In this document: piece after piece, positions 35,111 to 44,016 of the stretch
How the letters are laid out: each line of letters starts with the position of its first letter
Position numbering within the stretch: the first letter of the stretch is position 1
Source of the DNA: an uncultured Mycoplasmatota bacterium
GTDB taxonomy: Bacteria > Bacillota_I > Bacilli_A > Izemoplasmatales > Izemoplasmataceae
DNA: 64,000 nt
Direction of reading: 5' to 3'
Assembly (NCBI GenBank): GCA_913062645.1
Contig: CAJXVW010000001.1
Location: forward strand, 620,001 to 684,000
Notes under the pieces: model-generated
Seen by the model: the letters and a program-made list of their open reading frames with translations, nothing else
Told to the model about the DNA's origin: nothing
Database searches by the model: none
Made by a program: the position numbers and the translations under genes

Positions 35111-36040
35111 ATGGCAGCCAACATGATACCGAAAACATTCAAAGAACGTGTGGAGTATAACATTCGGCGTTTCTTCCGCCGTCTGACGTTCAAGAAATTC
35201 GTACTGGGATCACTGGCATACGGCTGGTTGATCCTGATGGTCATCATTGTTCTGACCCCGGTGCTGTGGATGGTAAGTGCGTCATTCACCGACGCCACCC
35301 AGCTGGGTCAGGTTCCAATCTATCCGCGCTTCAGCGAATGGTCGTTGGCCAATTATCGAGAACTGTTCACTTACAAATCAACCGACACGCAGCTGTTGCC
35401 GGATTACGTCGAGAGTTTCACCACGACGCTGCAGATTGCCGTGCTCAACACCATTCTTGTCGTGATCTTTAGCAGTCTTGTCGGATTCAGTTTCTCGCGC
35501 TATCGCTTCAAAGGCAAGAAGCAGGTGTTGCTTTCGATGATGGCCTTGCAGATGTTCCCGTCGTTCATGGGGATGCTGGCCCTGTTCATGTTCTTCCGCC
35601 AGTTCGGCCTGCTCAACAATCCTTATGCACTCACCTTAATCTACACCGCGGGGGCGATTCCGTACAACACCTTCATTGTCCGCGGCTTCATGCGCAACAT
35701 TCCCAAATCGCTGGACGAAGCGGCGTCGATCGACGGCGCCACAAATCTCCAGATCATGTGGCGCATCATCATCCCGCTGGCTGTCCCGATCATGGGCTTC
35801 ATCGCCGTCAACGCGTTCATGGGTCCGTGGCTCGATTACATTCTGCCTTCGGTCATCATGCCGCAGCGGCAAACCGTCGCGATCTGGCTGTTCCGCTACA
35901 TGAATCCGCTCAGTCATGAGTACAACCCGATTCAGTTCATGGCCGGTGCGCTGTTCCTGGCGGTGCCGATCATGCTGGTTCAGATCTACATGCAACGCTA
36001 CGTCGTCTACGGCCTCACCGCCGGCGCCGACAAAGGATAA
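35111..36040 (+). CDS. malG: Maltodextrin ABC transporter permease MalG
   Basis: 309 residues with six helices and the EAA loop EAASIDGATNLQIMWRIIIP (~residue 202). FPSFMGMLALFMFFRQFGL and a C-terminal QRYVVYGLTAGADKG are characteristic of MalG. It pairs with MalF. RBS GGGAGGAGG lies at the end of malF. No malK ATPase gene follows; a shared MsmX-type ATPase elsewhere is expected. Confidence 0.95.
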   Translation: MAANMIPKTFKERVEYNIRRFFRRLTFKKFVLGSLAYGWLILMVIIVLTPVLWMVSASFTDATQLGQVPIYPRFSEWSLANYRELFTYKSTDTQLLPDYVESFTTTLQIAVLNTILVVIFSSLVGFSFSRYRFKGKKQVLLSMMALQMFPSFMGMLALFMFFRQFGLLNNPYALTLIYTAGAIPYNTFIVRGFMRNIPKSLDEAASIDGATNLQIMWRIIIPLAVPIMGFIAVNAFMGPWLDYILPSVIMPQRQTVAIWLFRYMNPLSHEYNPIQFMAGALFLAVPIMLVQIYMQRYVVYGLTAGADKG

Positions 36041-36047
36041 ACGAAAG

Positions 36048-36070
36048 AGTGCGTGGAAACGCACTTTTTC
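36048..36070 (+). terminator. Attenuator-like hairpin between malG and the DUF1189 gene
   Basis: AGTGCGT/ACGCACT 7-bp stem, GGAA loop, TTTTTC. It may lower transcription of the downstream gene relative to malFG. Confidence 0.65.
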
Positions 36071-36091
36071 TTCACGAAGGAGGAACTGCCC

Positions 36092-36919
36092 ATGCCAACA
36101 TGGAAATCCTGGTTGAAAATGTTCGTCAGCAACAAAGAAGTTCTGCGAGCGATCCATTTTCGGACCATCGTCGTCATGTTGCTGTTCGTGATCAACGTCA
36201 GCCTGATCAGCGTCCCGAACTTTTACGGACGAATGGAATCAATCGCAGAACTGGACAATCTGATCGGCATAGAAGAAGCGCTTGACGCCATCTATGATGC
36301 CCAACTCGATTGTCATGTCGAGAATGCCGAGATGCACTGCGCCGACAACGTCGATGCGGTGTTTGGAGCGTATGATTTCATGTATCGCGATGCGCTCGAC
36401 CTCGAGGGAATCGAGACGTCAACCATCTATTTTGCGCGGGATTCGGCGGTCTTCATCTACGTGGATGAGAATGACATGGCGTATTCGTCGAGTGGTGATT
36501 ACTCGCTCCTGGAAGGATTCGATTTCGCCACCGTCAAGACCGGCGTGGCACAGGGAGAAAGTCTGGACGAGCATTACGCCGCCACCACCGATTTTCTGCT
36601 GACGAGCATCTATCATTCGAGTTTGCCCCAGCAGTTTTTGCTCATTTACTTGTCACAGTTCATGCAGATGTTGATTTATCTGATGATACTGACCCTGATC
36701 TTCTTACTGGTCAACTTCAAGGCCGACCGCAAGAAACTGACGTTCCAAAGTGCCAACAAGATCATCGTCGTGTCGATGACCGGACCGGCGTTTCTGGTCG
36801 CGCTCATCGGTATGTTCGTACCCTCGTGGGCGAGCATCCTGTTCTTCATCATTTTCGCGATTCGGGCCATGTTTATTTATTATCGCATCAATTTCAGCAA
36901 AGACGACGTTTACACGTAA
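36092..36919 (+). CDS. DUF1189 membrane protein of the maltodextrin locus
   Basis: 275 residues: an N-terminal helix (~24-42), an extracytoplasmic domain of ~130 residues and three C-terminal helices. The layout and the FKADRKKLTFQSANKIIVVS loop fit DUF1189, a family found next to maltodextrin ABC genes in Bacillota (for example B. subtilis yvdJ). Its role is unknown. ATG 36092 follows AAGGAGGA; the longer in-frame start at 36053 lies in the hairpin. It is cotranscribed with malFG. Confidence 0.8.
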   Translation: MPTWKSWLKMFVSNKEVLRAIHFRTIVVMLLFVINVSLISVPNFYGRMESIAELDNLIGIEEALDAIYDAQLDCHVENAEMHCADNVDAVFGAYDFMYRDALDLEGIETSTIYFARDSAVFIYVDENDMAYSSSGDYSLLEGFDFATVKTGVAQGESLDEHYAATTDFLLTSIYHSSLPQQFLLIYLSQFMQMLIYLMILTLIFLLVNFKADRKKLTFQSANKIIVVSMTGPAFLVALIGMFVPSWASILFFIIFAIRAMFIYYRINFSKDDVYT

Positions 36920-36930
36920 CATGTGAGGGA

Positions 36931-36993
36931 GTGGTCATATTTTCTTGCAATGCCCTATCACCGCTTTGTTTGGCTCTGGAAGACCACTTTTTT
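36931..36993 (+). terminator. Possible terminator after the DUF1189 gene
   Basis: AGTGGTC (36931-36937) can pair with GACCACT (36982-36988), followed by a T run. The 44-base loop makes this uncertain. Confidence 0.4.
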
Positions 36994-37001
36994 CACAAAT
37001 G

Positions 37002-37015
37002 AGATACCGTTACCA
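37002..37015 (+). promoter_or_regulatory. cre-like operator upstream of malE
   Basis: AGATACCGTTACCA matches 7 of 8 fixed cre positions and ends 12 bases before the malE -35. It shares the core ACCGTTAC with the malF site. Confidence 0.45.
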
Positions 37016-37027
37016 TATCGTAAAACA

Positions 37028-37056
37028 TTGAAAGCCTTTTCTTTTTATGGTAAAAT
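37028..37056 (+). promoter_or_regulatory. malE promoter
   Basis: TTGAAA (37028-37033), a 17-base spacer and TAAAAT (37051-37056). A separate promoter lets malE be made in excess over malFG. Confidence 0.8.
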
Positions 37057-37100
37057 GCTTATTAGGATACATTAAATTCATATTTCAATAGGAGGAAAAA

Positions 37101-38507
37101 ATGAAGAAGTTAGTTTTGTTAGTATTATCTCTTCTGGCTGTAGGAACCCTGTCAGCTTGTAAGCAAGAACGCGGTTATACAGACTGTGAAGAGCCCGATG
37201 GTACGCAAGCGTGCTGGAGCGCCGAAGACGAACTCTTCCGCTGGGAAGATGGAGCCGTCATCGAAATCGGTGTCGACAGTGACTCAATGGGTGCCGCACT
37301 GGTTGCCAAATGGGACGCCGACTTCCCCGAACTCGAAGGCATGCTGACGTTCCGTAACTACGGATCCGCCAATGGTGCTTCCAGTGGTGTGGAAGGCATT
37401 GAAACCGGCCAGGGCGAAGCCCCGGACGTAGCCCTTGTCATCGACAACGAAGTGACCGGCCGCCAAGCCAATTTGCTGCCGCTGCATGAGTATTTCCAGG
37501 ATCTCGGTTCAGAACAAACCCTGAACACGGCCTATGAAGCGATCAACACCGTTGGCACGCATTATCTGCCTGCATTCTACGACGGCATGACCTTCTCCTG
37601 GAACAAAACGATGCTCGAAGACCTCGGCGTTGATTTGACCGATGAAAACGGCGACAACCTGCCGGATGCAATCGACACCTGGGAAGAAATCTTCGCATGG
37701 GCCGATGGCTTTGGTGAAACACGCCCGACCTTCAACGGCAATGAAATCCTCGAAGTTTTCCCGATTTCGCTCGATGAAACTTGGAGTGCTTACAGCTCAC
37801 TTACCGCAGAAGGCTGGAAGCTGTTCGGCGATGGTTCCGATCTCACCGACCCAGGCTTTGGCGATCCCGAATTCCTCGGTGGACTCGAATTCATTCAAGA
37901 GTTCTCGACCCACGACATGAGCGTGGACGAAACCGGCGCGAAAAAAGCCGCTTCGGCCATGGGATGGCGCTGGGATGCCTATCTTGATGGTGCATATCCG
38001 TTCTCACTCGTAGGTACCTGGATGGACGTCGACGGCAAAGAAACCGAAAACAACCTCGACTTCAAATTCTCGGCGATGCCGACTTATGACGGACAGGTTC
38101 TCTCCCCGCTGATGAAAACCAAAGGCTTCGTCATCAATGGCTTCACCGAAAACCCGAGCGCCGCATCGGAAGTTCTCAGATGGCTCTACACCAAAGAAAC
38201 CCTTGAAACCATTATGGATTCGTCTGCCTATCTGCCCGCTCTCGAAGCCGACGCCGAAATTTATCCGGACATCGATTCGGAAAACAAAGCGGAATTCGCC
38301 GCTGGTATGGCACTCAACCACATCGAACCTGCTGGAGCGCTCCCCGAAGCACCGACGCAACGTGCGATGAACGTGTACTACTCGATCGGCATCAACGAAT
38401 TCTATCGTGCAGTTTGGGACGGCACCAAAACGCCGACCGAAGCACAAACGGAAATTGTTGCCGCGGCCACAACGTGGATCACGGAGAACAACGTATCCGG
38501 AGACTAA
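37101..38507 (+). CDS. malE: Maltodextrin-binding lipoprotein MalE
   Basis: A 468-residue extracellular solute-binding protein of the family 1 (maltose) type, anchored by lipobox LSAC at ~residues 17-20. Recognisable parts: ALVAKWDADFPELEG, PDVALVIDNEVTGRQANLLPLHEYF, YDGMTFSWNKTMLEDLGVD and a conserved SSAYLPAL near residue 374. It captures maltodextrins and hands them to MalFG. RBS AGGAGG. It lies in the same direction as malFG but has its own promoter, consistent with high expression. Confidence 0.92.
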   Translation: MKKLVLLVLSLLAVGTLSACKQERGYTDCEEPDGTQACWSAEDELFRWEDGAVIEIGVDSDSMGAALVAKWDADFPELEGMLTFRNYGSANGASSGVEGIETGQGEAPDVALVIDNEVTGRQANLLPLHEYFQDLGSEQTLNTAYEAINTVGTHYLPAFYDGMTFSWNKTMLEDLGVDLTDENGDNLPDAIDTWEEIFAWADGFGETRPTFNGNEILEVFPISLDETWSAYSSLTAEGWKLFGDGSDLTDPGFGDPEFLGGLEFIQEFSTHDMSVDETGAKKAASAMGWRWDAYLDGAYPFSLVGTWMDVDGKETENNLDFKFSAMPTYDGQVLSPLMKTKGFVINGFTENPSAASEVLRWLYTKETLETIMDSSAYLPALEADAEIYPDIDSENKAEFAAGMALNHIEPAGALPEAPTQRAMNVYYSIGINEFYRAVWDGTKTPTEAQTEIVAAATTWITENNVSGD

Positions 38508-38519
38508 CTGCATCAACTC

Positions 38520-38546
38520 AAAAGGGCTCGATTGAGCCCTTTTTTC
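38520..38546 (+). terminator. Rho-independent terminator after malE
   Basis: A 10-bp stem AAAAGGGCTC/GAGCCCTTTT with a GATT loop and T run. Confidence 0.9.
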
Positions 38547-38558
38547 ATGCGTTGAAAT

Positions 38559-38596
38559 CAAAAAAATGCAGCCATCCATGGGGATGACTGCATTTT
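38559..38596 (-). terminator. Terminator of the pullulanase gene
   Basis: Minus-strand hairpin AAAATGCAG-CATCC/GGATG-CTGCATTTT with one internal mismatch, followed by a T run on that strand. Confidence 0.85.
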
Positions 38597-38602
38597 CGAT
38601 TG

Positions 38603-41527
38603 TTACGCGTCGGTGCGTTTGCGGAGGATTATGAGAGTCGCACCGCCGAGGATGGACAAGACAGCGAGGACGGTGCCGCTGCCGACGGCAGAGAAGCAGC
38701 CGGTGCGCGGTTCGTCTTCGGGCGTGTCGTCGGTCATGAAGTCGGGATCGAAGGTGACGCTTTCGGTACTGTAGAGAATCATCGTTTCGTTGCGGTCGAG
38801 CGTGATCTTGCTGCCGCCTTCCAGAGTTTCAAGGGGAACGAAGTTGAGAATCTCTTCCCCGTTGTAGGTGATCGTTTCACGTGTTCCCACCTCGTCGGTC
38901 GTGAACGCGACGTTCCAGGTGCCTGGATGCAGTGTGATCTCACGTGCTTCGTCACCGTTGTTGTGCATGATGTAGGTGGTCTTCCAGTAATCGGTATTGT
39001 CCTGCAGGAAGAACGAGACATAGCCGAGAATCGAATCGTTGATGAGCACCATGTGATCCGCCACGTCATCGGCGGTGGCGAGTCGGAACACGTCCTTGGC
39101 CAGGCGGAGATCAATCAATGCGCGGTAGTACTCGAAGGTGTCGAGATAATCCACCTTCCAGTTCCAATCGAATTGGTTGGTGTCATCGGGAGAACGATAG
39201 GAGTTGTGATCGAAGCGTTTGGCCGAGTCGCATTCGCCTTGCGCTTCACCATCGATGACGGTGCACGGTTTGGTGCGGAGAATTTCCACGCCGGCATGCA
39301 GGAAGGGAATGCCCTGGGAAGTCAGAATGATCGCGTTGCTTTGACGTTGCATGCGAATCAGATCGGCCACTGTCGGGTTGCTGCTCAAAATCAGTTTGTC
39401 GTGAAGGGTGTTGTTGTCGTGAGCGGTGACGTAGTTGACGGCCTGGGTCGGTTCGATCGCCCAAGCTCCTTTGGGCAGGGCGGCCGTGGACAAATCGGGA
39501 TGGCCGGTGGCGCCGGTGATGCCGAGCAGGATTCGTGCGTCGGCATAGTTGTTGCCTTGGACAAAGCCTTTGTCACCAGCACTGAAGACGCTGCCTTTGA
39601 CCCCGTCGCGGGTGTCGTCGTTGAAGACGGCGACGCCGGGGAGTTGATCGAGGTTGGCATTGTAGGTCGCATTGCTGTCGGGAAGCAGACTGGTTCCGCC
39701 GGTCCATGGTTCACCGAAGATCATGATCGTCGGATCGATGTCGTGCAACGCGTCGGTGACGGCCTGCATCGTTTCGATGTCATGGAGTTTCATCAAATCG
39801 AAGCGGAATCCGTCAAGGTTGTACTCGGTGGCCCAGAACACCAGGGAATCCACCATGTATTTCCGGAACATGTAGTGTTCCGATGCGGTTTCGTTGCCGG
39901 TTCCCGAGCCGTTTGAGAACGTACCGTCGGGATTCATCCGGAAGTAGTAGCCGGGTAGGATGATGTCGAAGTTGCTGTCGGCGCTACGGCCGGTGTGGTT
40001 GTACACGACGTCCATGATGACGCGAATGTCATTCTCGTGGAAGGCTTGTACCATTTCCTTGAACTCGGTCGTCCGGACCGCACCGTTGTACGGGTCGGTG
40101 GCGTAACTGCCTTCCAGGACGTTGAAGTTTTCCGGCATGTAGCCCCAGTTGAAGATGCCGTCTTTGATGCCGCGATAACTGGGATCGTTGAGTCTGGTTT
40201 CATCGATGATGCCATGATCGAATATGGGAATCAGCTGGACGTGCGTGACGCCGAGATCACGGATGTGATCAAAGCCCGTCGATACGCCGGAGTAGCTGGT
40301 ACCTTCTTCCACCAAACCGAGGAACTTGCCGCGCAGATCATTGGGGCCGTTCCAGGTATCATGGGAGGTCAAATCGCGAACGTGCAGTTCGTAGATGATG
40401 GCGTCGGTGTAATGTTCCATGGTGTCGGGACGGGAGTTCGGAACCCATCCCTCAGGATCGTAAGCGTCAAAGTCGATGACCATGCCGCGTTTGCCGTTGA
40501 TGCCGGCTGCGAACGCGTAGGGGTCAACGATTTCATGTACGTTGATGCCGTTTTCCACGGTGAACGTATAGTACACGCCATCCAGATCCCCGTTGACGGT
40601 GACGCTCCAGACGCCTTTGGCGCCACGGGTCATGGCATGGCTTTCATACGGGTCGTCGACACCGGCGATGCCATCGTAATCGGTTTGACTTGCGGTATGG
40701 CCTTTGGTGTACAGATTGAGTTTGATTGCATCACTGATGGGAGCCCACAGTTTGAAAGTGGTGGCGGTGGGCGAATAAATCGCACCAAGCTCGCCATCGT
40801 AACCGAACTGATCGTTGAACAGATCGCTGGCGTAGAAGCCGTCGAAGGTGACGGAGGCAGTAGCCGGTTCGGTTCCTCCGAAGTCCACTTCCAGAACGTA
40901 TTTCTTCGTCAAATCCACCGCGCTTGTCAGATCGAACGATCCTTTGCGTGTGGTCGCGTTGAACGCGAATGCAGTCGTATTCTCTTCGACGTCATCTGCA
41001 AGCAATGTGACATCTGCCGCCGTGACGGCTGCCGTGGTGGAGAAACTGACCGTGTCTTCATCGATGAACGTGGCGTTTAGAATCTTGTCGGACGTATCGG
41101 CCTCGGCTTCGTCATAATAAATGATCGGATTGCCTTGCACGAGATAGATGTGAACCTCACCGCTGCCGTTGGGCGACGTCAGATCGACGTAACGGTCGAA
41201 GCTGATGTCCTTGACCCAGTTGGGATCGCGGACGATGATGCCGAGCGTGGTGGACTCGTCCAGATCATTGGCGGCGAGATCAATCGTCGCAACCACGCCA
41301 TAGTCGTCGGTGGTCGTGAAATCGTATTCCTTGCCGCTGCCGCTTTCGGGGGCATACGGCCAGATCCACAGCGACCAGTCGTCGTAGTCATCGTCAAACC
41401 GGTAGTAGTGGACGACGAGTGTGGACGCATCGGCTGCGTGCACCGAGACGTTGTTGGATATGAGTACGGTAAGCGCGAGCACCGTGGCAATGACGATGCG
41501 TCGCAGCAAAATCGCAGTTGTTTTCAT
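38603..41527 (-). CDS. pulA: Membrane-anchored type I pullulanase
   Basis: 974 residues. A signal peptide (residues ~1-36, cleavage near VHA-ADA) precedes a CBM41-type starch-binding domain (VVHYYRFDDDYDDWSLWIW). Ig/CBM48-like domains follow, then the GH13_14 barrel: FNWGYMPENFNV (~459), Asp in GFRFDLMK (~576), Glu in FGEPWTGG (~604) and Asp in AHDNN (~703). It cuts alpha-1,6 branches in starch or pullulan outside the cell. The C-terminus has one hydrophobic helix and KRTDA, with a preceding TGCFSAVGSG but no LPxTG. The ATG 41527 follows GAGGTGA; the in-frame GTG at 41539 is part of that site. Confidence 0.92.
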   Translation of the reverse strand: MKTTAILLRRIVIATVLALTVLISNNVSVHAADASTLVVHYYRFDDDYDDWSLWIWPYAPESGSGKEYDFTTTDDYGVVATIDLAANDLDESTTLGIIVRDPNWVKDISFDRYVDLTSPNGSGEVHIYLVQGNPIIYYDEAEADTSDKILNATFIDEDTVSFSTTAAVTAADVTLLADDVEENTTAFAFNATTRKGSFDLTSAVDLTKKYVLEVDFGGTEPATASVTFDGFYASDLFNDQFGYDGELGAIYSPTATTFKLWAPISDAIKLNLYTKGHTASQTDYDGIAGVDDPYESHAMTRGAKGVWSVTVNGDLDGVYYTFTVENGINVHEIVDPYAFAAGINGKRGMVIDFDAYDPEGWVPNSRPDTMEHYTDAIIYELHVRDLTSHDTWNGPNDLRGKFLGLVEEGTSYSGVSTGFDHIRDLGVTHVQLIPIFDHGIIDETRLNDPSYRGIKDGIFNWGYMPENFNVLEGSYATDPYNGAVRTTEFKEMVQAFHENDIRVIMDVVYNHTGRSADSNFDIILPGYYFRMNPDGTFSNGSGTGNETASEHYMFRKYMVDSLVFWATEYNLDGFRFDLMKLHDIETMQAVTDALHDIDPTIMIFGEPWTGGTSLLPDSNATYNANLDQLPGVAVFNDDTRDGVKGSVFSAGDKGFVQGNNYADARILLGITGATGHPDLSTAALPKGAWAIEPTQAVNYVTAHDNNTLHDKLILSSNPTVADLIRMQRQSNAIILTSQGIPFLHAGVEILRTKPCTVIDGEAQGECDSAKRFDHNSYRSPDDTNQFDWNWKVDYLDTFEYYRALIDLRLAKDVFRLATADDVADHMVLINDSILGYVSFFLQDNTDYWKTTYIMHNNGDEAREITLHPGTWNVAFTTDEVGTRETITYNGEEILNFVPLETLEGGSKITLDRNETMILYSTESVTFDPDFMTDDTPEDEPRTGCFSAVGSGTVLAVLSILGGATLIILRKRTDA

Positions 41528-41579
41528 AATATAAATCACCTCATTATCATTATATCATAGGACGGCTGAAAGTATGCTA

Positions 41580-41593
41580 TGGTAGCGGTTACA
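41580..41593 (-). promoter_or_regulatory. cre-like operator upstream of pulA
   Basis: On the minus strand TGTAACCGCTACCA matches all 8 fixed cre positions. It lies just upstream of the pulA -35 position; the -10 is an extended TGATATAAT whose TATAAT is 41554-41549. Confidence 0.55.
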
Positions 41594-41741
41594 TTTTTTC
41601 GACGATAATTCCGCCGCCAAACGAGGCGAACGAATCGCTGTTTCATCCAAGAAAAACGGGCTTGAAATCAAGGAAAAAAAGCATCGAAAATCCATGTATG
41701 CGCTTACGAAAATCGTGAAACCGTGTTCATGGGAAAATCGC

Positions 41742-41769
41742 TTTACATTGTGCTTGCATTGCGTATAAT
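41742..41769 (+). promoter_or_regulatory. Promoter of the 40-codon gene
   Basis: TTTACA (41742-41747), a 16-base spacer and TATAAT (41764-41769). Confidence 0.75.
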
Positions 41770-41816
41770 GAAGGTGCGTAATCACGCAAATCACAAAAGT
41801 TAGGAGGGCTAATGAC

Positions 41817-41939
41817 ATGGAAAATCGTCAGGCCAACTTTCCGTTCGTGTCGTATCAGATGGAACAACAAGCGTACAGCGGAGCCCGCAGCATCGCGGAA
41901 AACGTGCTCGCCCTGATCGCCAACATCTTCAAGAAATAA
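41817..41939 (+). CDS. 40-residue small protein with an amphipathic C-terminus
   Basis: A 40-codon frame from ATG 41817 to TAA 41937-41939. It has AGGAGGG seven bases upstream, a good promoter at 41742-41769 and an intrinsic terminator right after the stop. So it forms a complete one-gene transcription unit. The product begins MENRQANFPFVSYQMEQQ and ends with an amphipathic segment SIAENVLALIANIFKK. It has no Cys and no clear transmembrane helix. I recognise no family. A regulatory RNA that also encodes this peptide is an alternative reading. Confidence 0.7.
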   Translation: MENRQANFPFVSYQMEQQAYSGARSIAENVLALIANIFKK

Positions 41940-41957
41940 GATCACGAACGAAGACGA

Positions 41958-41992
41958 AACGGCACCGGTCCCAAGGACCAGGTGCCGTTTTT
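41958..41992 (+). terminator. Rho-independent terminator of the 40-codon gene
   Basis: AAACGGCACC/GGTGCCGTTT stem extended by GTCC/GGAC pairs, then a T run. Confidence 0.9.
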
Positions 41993-42021
41993 AATTTCCC
42001 GCATCAACTTGATGAAAATGC

Positions 42022-42050
42022 TTGCCACGTCGCGATCGCTGTGATACAAT
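42022..42050 (+). promoter_or_regulatory. tRNA-Ser promoter
   Basis: TTGCCA (42022-42027), a 17-base spacer and TACAAT (42045-42050) with an extended TGA. Confidence 0.8.
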
Positions 42051-42118
42051 ATATTTCGCGTACGGATGTGTCATGTTTGTGTGCAACAAGTGAATAAGCC
42101 AATGATCAGGCGATTTGT

Positions 42119-42209
42119 GGAGGAATACCCAAGTCTGGCTGAAGGGGCTCGCCTCGAAAGCGAGTAGGTCGGAGACGACGCATGGGTTCGAATCCCATTT
42201 CCTCCGCCA
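42119..42209 (+). tRNA. tRNA-Ser(CGA)
   Basis: 91 nt class II tRNA: acceptor GGAGGAA/TTCCTCC, anticodon loop CTCGAAA with anticodon CGA, long variable arm (AGGTCGGAGACGACGC), T-loop TTCGAAT and encoded CCA. It reads UCG codons. Confidence 0.95.
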
Positions 42210-42222
42210 CGAATAATCAGGG

Positions 42223-42249
42223 CCATCGAACCATGTTCGGTGGTTTTTT
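42223..42249 (+). terminator. Terminator after tRNA-Ser
   Basis: CCATCGAA/TTCGGTGG stem (one G-T pair), CCATG loop and T run. Confidence 0.85.
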
Positions 42250-42319
42250 GTTTGCATAGGTTGCAAGCATTCCGGGGAGCAAGTGGGACGTCCCGATACA
42301 AAATTCGAGCCAAGCATCC

Positions 42320-42350
42320 AAAAAAAACGCCATCTCGGCATGGATGGCGT
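42320..42350 (-). terminator. Terminator of the EFR1-type ferredoxin gene
   Basis: Minus-strand hairpin ACGCCATC/GATGGCGT, followed by seven T on that strand. Confidence 0.88.
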
Positions 42351-42352
42351 GT

Positions 42353-43135
42353 TTATCGGTACGGTTTGTTCATGTACTGTTGGCGCGGCGGTCGTTTGGT
42401 AAATAGTGAAATGGCACGAACGGGACACGCGTTGATGCAACGATAACACAAGGTGCATTGGTTTTTGGTGAGGATCTTGTCGTCCTTTGCGATGAGATTC
42501 TGAACGGGACAAACCTCGACGCAAAGGTTGCAATTGGTACAGGTGTCTTGGTTGATGCGCAAGCGTTTTTGAAGCCAGGGAAGGGTGAGCTTTCCAAACC
42601 CGCGCTGAATGACATACCCAAGCAGCCATGAGTACCAACGGCGACCATCGCGAATCGTTCCACCTTCGTGAATTTTCGTCGCCTGTTTTTGGATGCGCTG
42701 TTTGGCCTTGGCGATTTTACGGGCATGCTGTTCGGGACTTCGTCTGGGGAAAAGACGGACATCGGTGAGATTGTTCGGCATGTTGACATGGATGGTGTGC
42801 AGAATGCGAACGTCTTGACGTTTGAGCACGCGTCCCGCGAGGGCGGCGCCATCGCCGCTGAACAACATTTGCGTGACGAGCACACTCAGTCGTTTGCCCA
42901 GGAAGGCAGCTTGGTGTCGAAGCAGGAACTCTTCCATGATGGGCGGCATCATGCTTTCGTAAATCGGATAGGCCAGAGCAATCAGATTGGCGGATCGGAT
43001 GCGGGCATCAAAATCGACGTCGGTCCGTTCGATCGACACCAGTTCATACGATTCGTTTTCCAGTTCGCGGGCCAGCATGTCCAGCGCGTGGCGCGTATTG
43101 CCGGTGCCGCTGAAATAGAGATAGAGGTCGTTCAT
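42353..43135 (-). CDS. EFR1-family flavodoxin-ferredoxin protein
   Basis: 260 residues. The N-terminal ~160 residues form a flavodoxin-like domain with the phosphate loop YFSGTGNTRHAL and the switch AYPIYESMMPP. The C-terminus carries two [4Fe-4S] motifs, CTNCNLCVEVCP and CTLCYRCINACP. EFR1-type proteins are electron carriers of uncertain partner; here the Rnf complex or other ferredoxin-linked enzymes are candidates. RBS GGAGGGA precedes the ATG. It is divergent from the YwaF-like gene. Confidence 0.9.
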   Translation of the reverse strand: MNDLYLYFSGTGNTRHALDMLARELENESYELVSIERTDVDFDARIRSANLIALAYPIYESMMPPIMEEFLLRHQAAFLGKRLSVLVTQMLFSGDGAALAGRVLKRQDVRILHTIHVNMPNNLTDVRLFPRRSPEQHARKIAKAKQRIQKQATKIHEGGTIRDGRRWYSWLLGYVIQRGFGKLTLPWLQKRLRINQDTCTNCNLCVEVCPVQNLIAKDDKILTKNQCTLCYRCINACPVRAISLFTKRPPRQQYMNKPYR

Positions 43136-43248
43136 GGCGATCCCTCCTCATCTTCATTATAACGCAAATCGCAAATGGATGGTACAATCGATTGAAAATA
43201 CGGTATAATGGATGTGAACAACCTTACAACAACAAGGGTGGTGAACGT

Positions 43249-44016
43249 ATGTTGGACATGTTCAGCCTCGTATACTTCGTCTGGGTATTGAGTGCGATTT
43301 TGCTCATCACGGGGCTTTATTTTGCGATGCGCAACAAGAGTGCCACGGTCCGGTACTGGTTTTTGTTCGGGTTGACGGTGTTCGCATGGGTGATTCATTT
43401 TGCGCGGTACTGGTTGGATCCCGATCTTCTCATGCACAACATGTTCTTTGTCGATTTGTGTGGTTTTTCCACATTGGTCTATCCGTTTTTCTTCTTGTCG
43501 AAGAATCCCCTCTACAAGGACTACATGTATTTTGTTGGCGGCCTGTTCGCGGCTCACAGCCTGTTTTATCCGAATGACATCGAAGGCGATCCGATCCTGT
43601 ATTACAACACGATTCGGTTTTTCTTCGCGCATTCGATTCTCGTCGGGGTACCGGTGTTGTTGGTGCTTTGGAAGATGCATGTGCCCAATTGGCGCAACAT
43701 TCCCAAAATGGTGATTTTCGTATTGGTAGGAGCACTGTACAGTTTCAGCATCTCGAGTTTCTTCTATGAGGTCGGACTCACCACCCGGCACATGAATTAC
43801 ATGGGACTTTGGGGGAACACCGACTCGGTGTACCGATTGTTCGAGCGGGTCGCTCCGTTCATGCGGTATACGGTTGTGGAATACGGTGTCGAAGTCAGCA
43901 AGCCGATTCCCTATTTCTATATGATTCCGGGCTTGTTGCTGTTCTATACGCCGGTGTGGATTCTGATGAGCATGCCGTTTTGGGAGCGGTGGCGCAAAGG
44001 AGGCAGCCAGTCATGA
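43249..44016 (+). CDS. YwaF/TMEM164-like membrane protein
   Basis: 255 residues with about seven helices. The pattern HNMFFVDLCGFSTLVYPFFFLSKN, a conserved FFFAHSILVG and a late GLLLFYTPVW fit the YwaF (TIGR02206) family of unknown function. ATG 43249 follows GGTGGTGA; the open frame upstream reaches 43192 without a binding site. A TATAAT lies at 43204-43209. The stop overlaps the kinase start (ATGA). Confidence 0.75.
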   Translation: MLDMFSLVYFVWVLSAILLITGLYFAMRNKSATVRYWFLFGLTVFAWVIHFARYWLDPDLLMHNMFFVDLCGFSTLVYPFFFLSKNPLYKDYMYFVGGLFAAHSLFYPNDIEGDPILYYNTIRFFFAHSILVGVPVLLVLWKMHVPNWRNIPKMVIFVLVGALYSFSISSFFYEVGLTTRHMNYMGLWGNTDSVYRLFERVAPFMRYTVVEYGVEVSKPIPYFYMIPGLLLFYTPVWILMSMPFWERWRKGGSQS

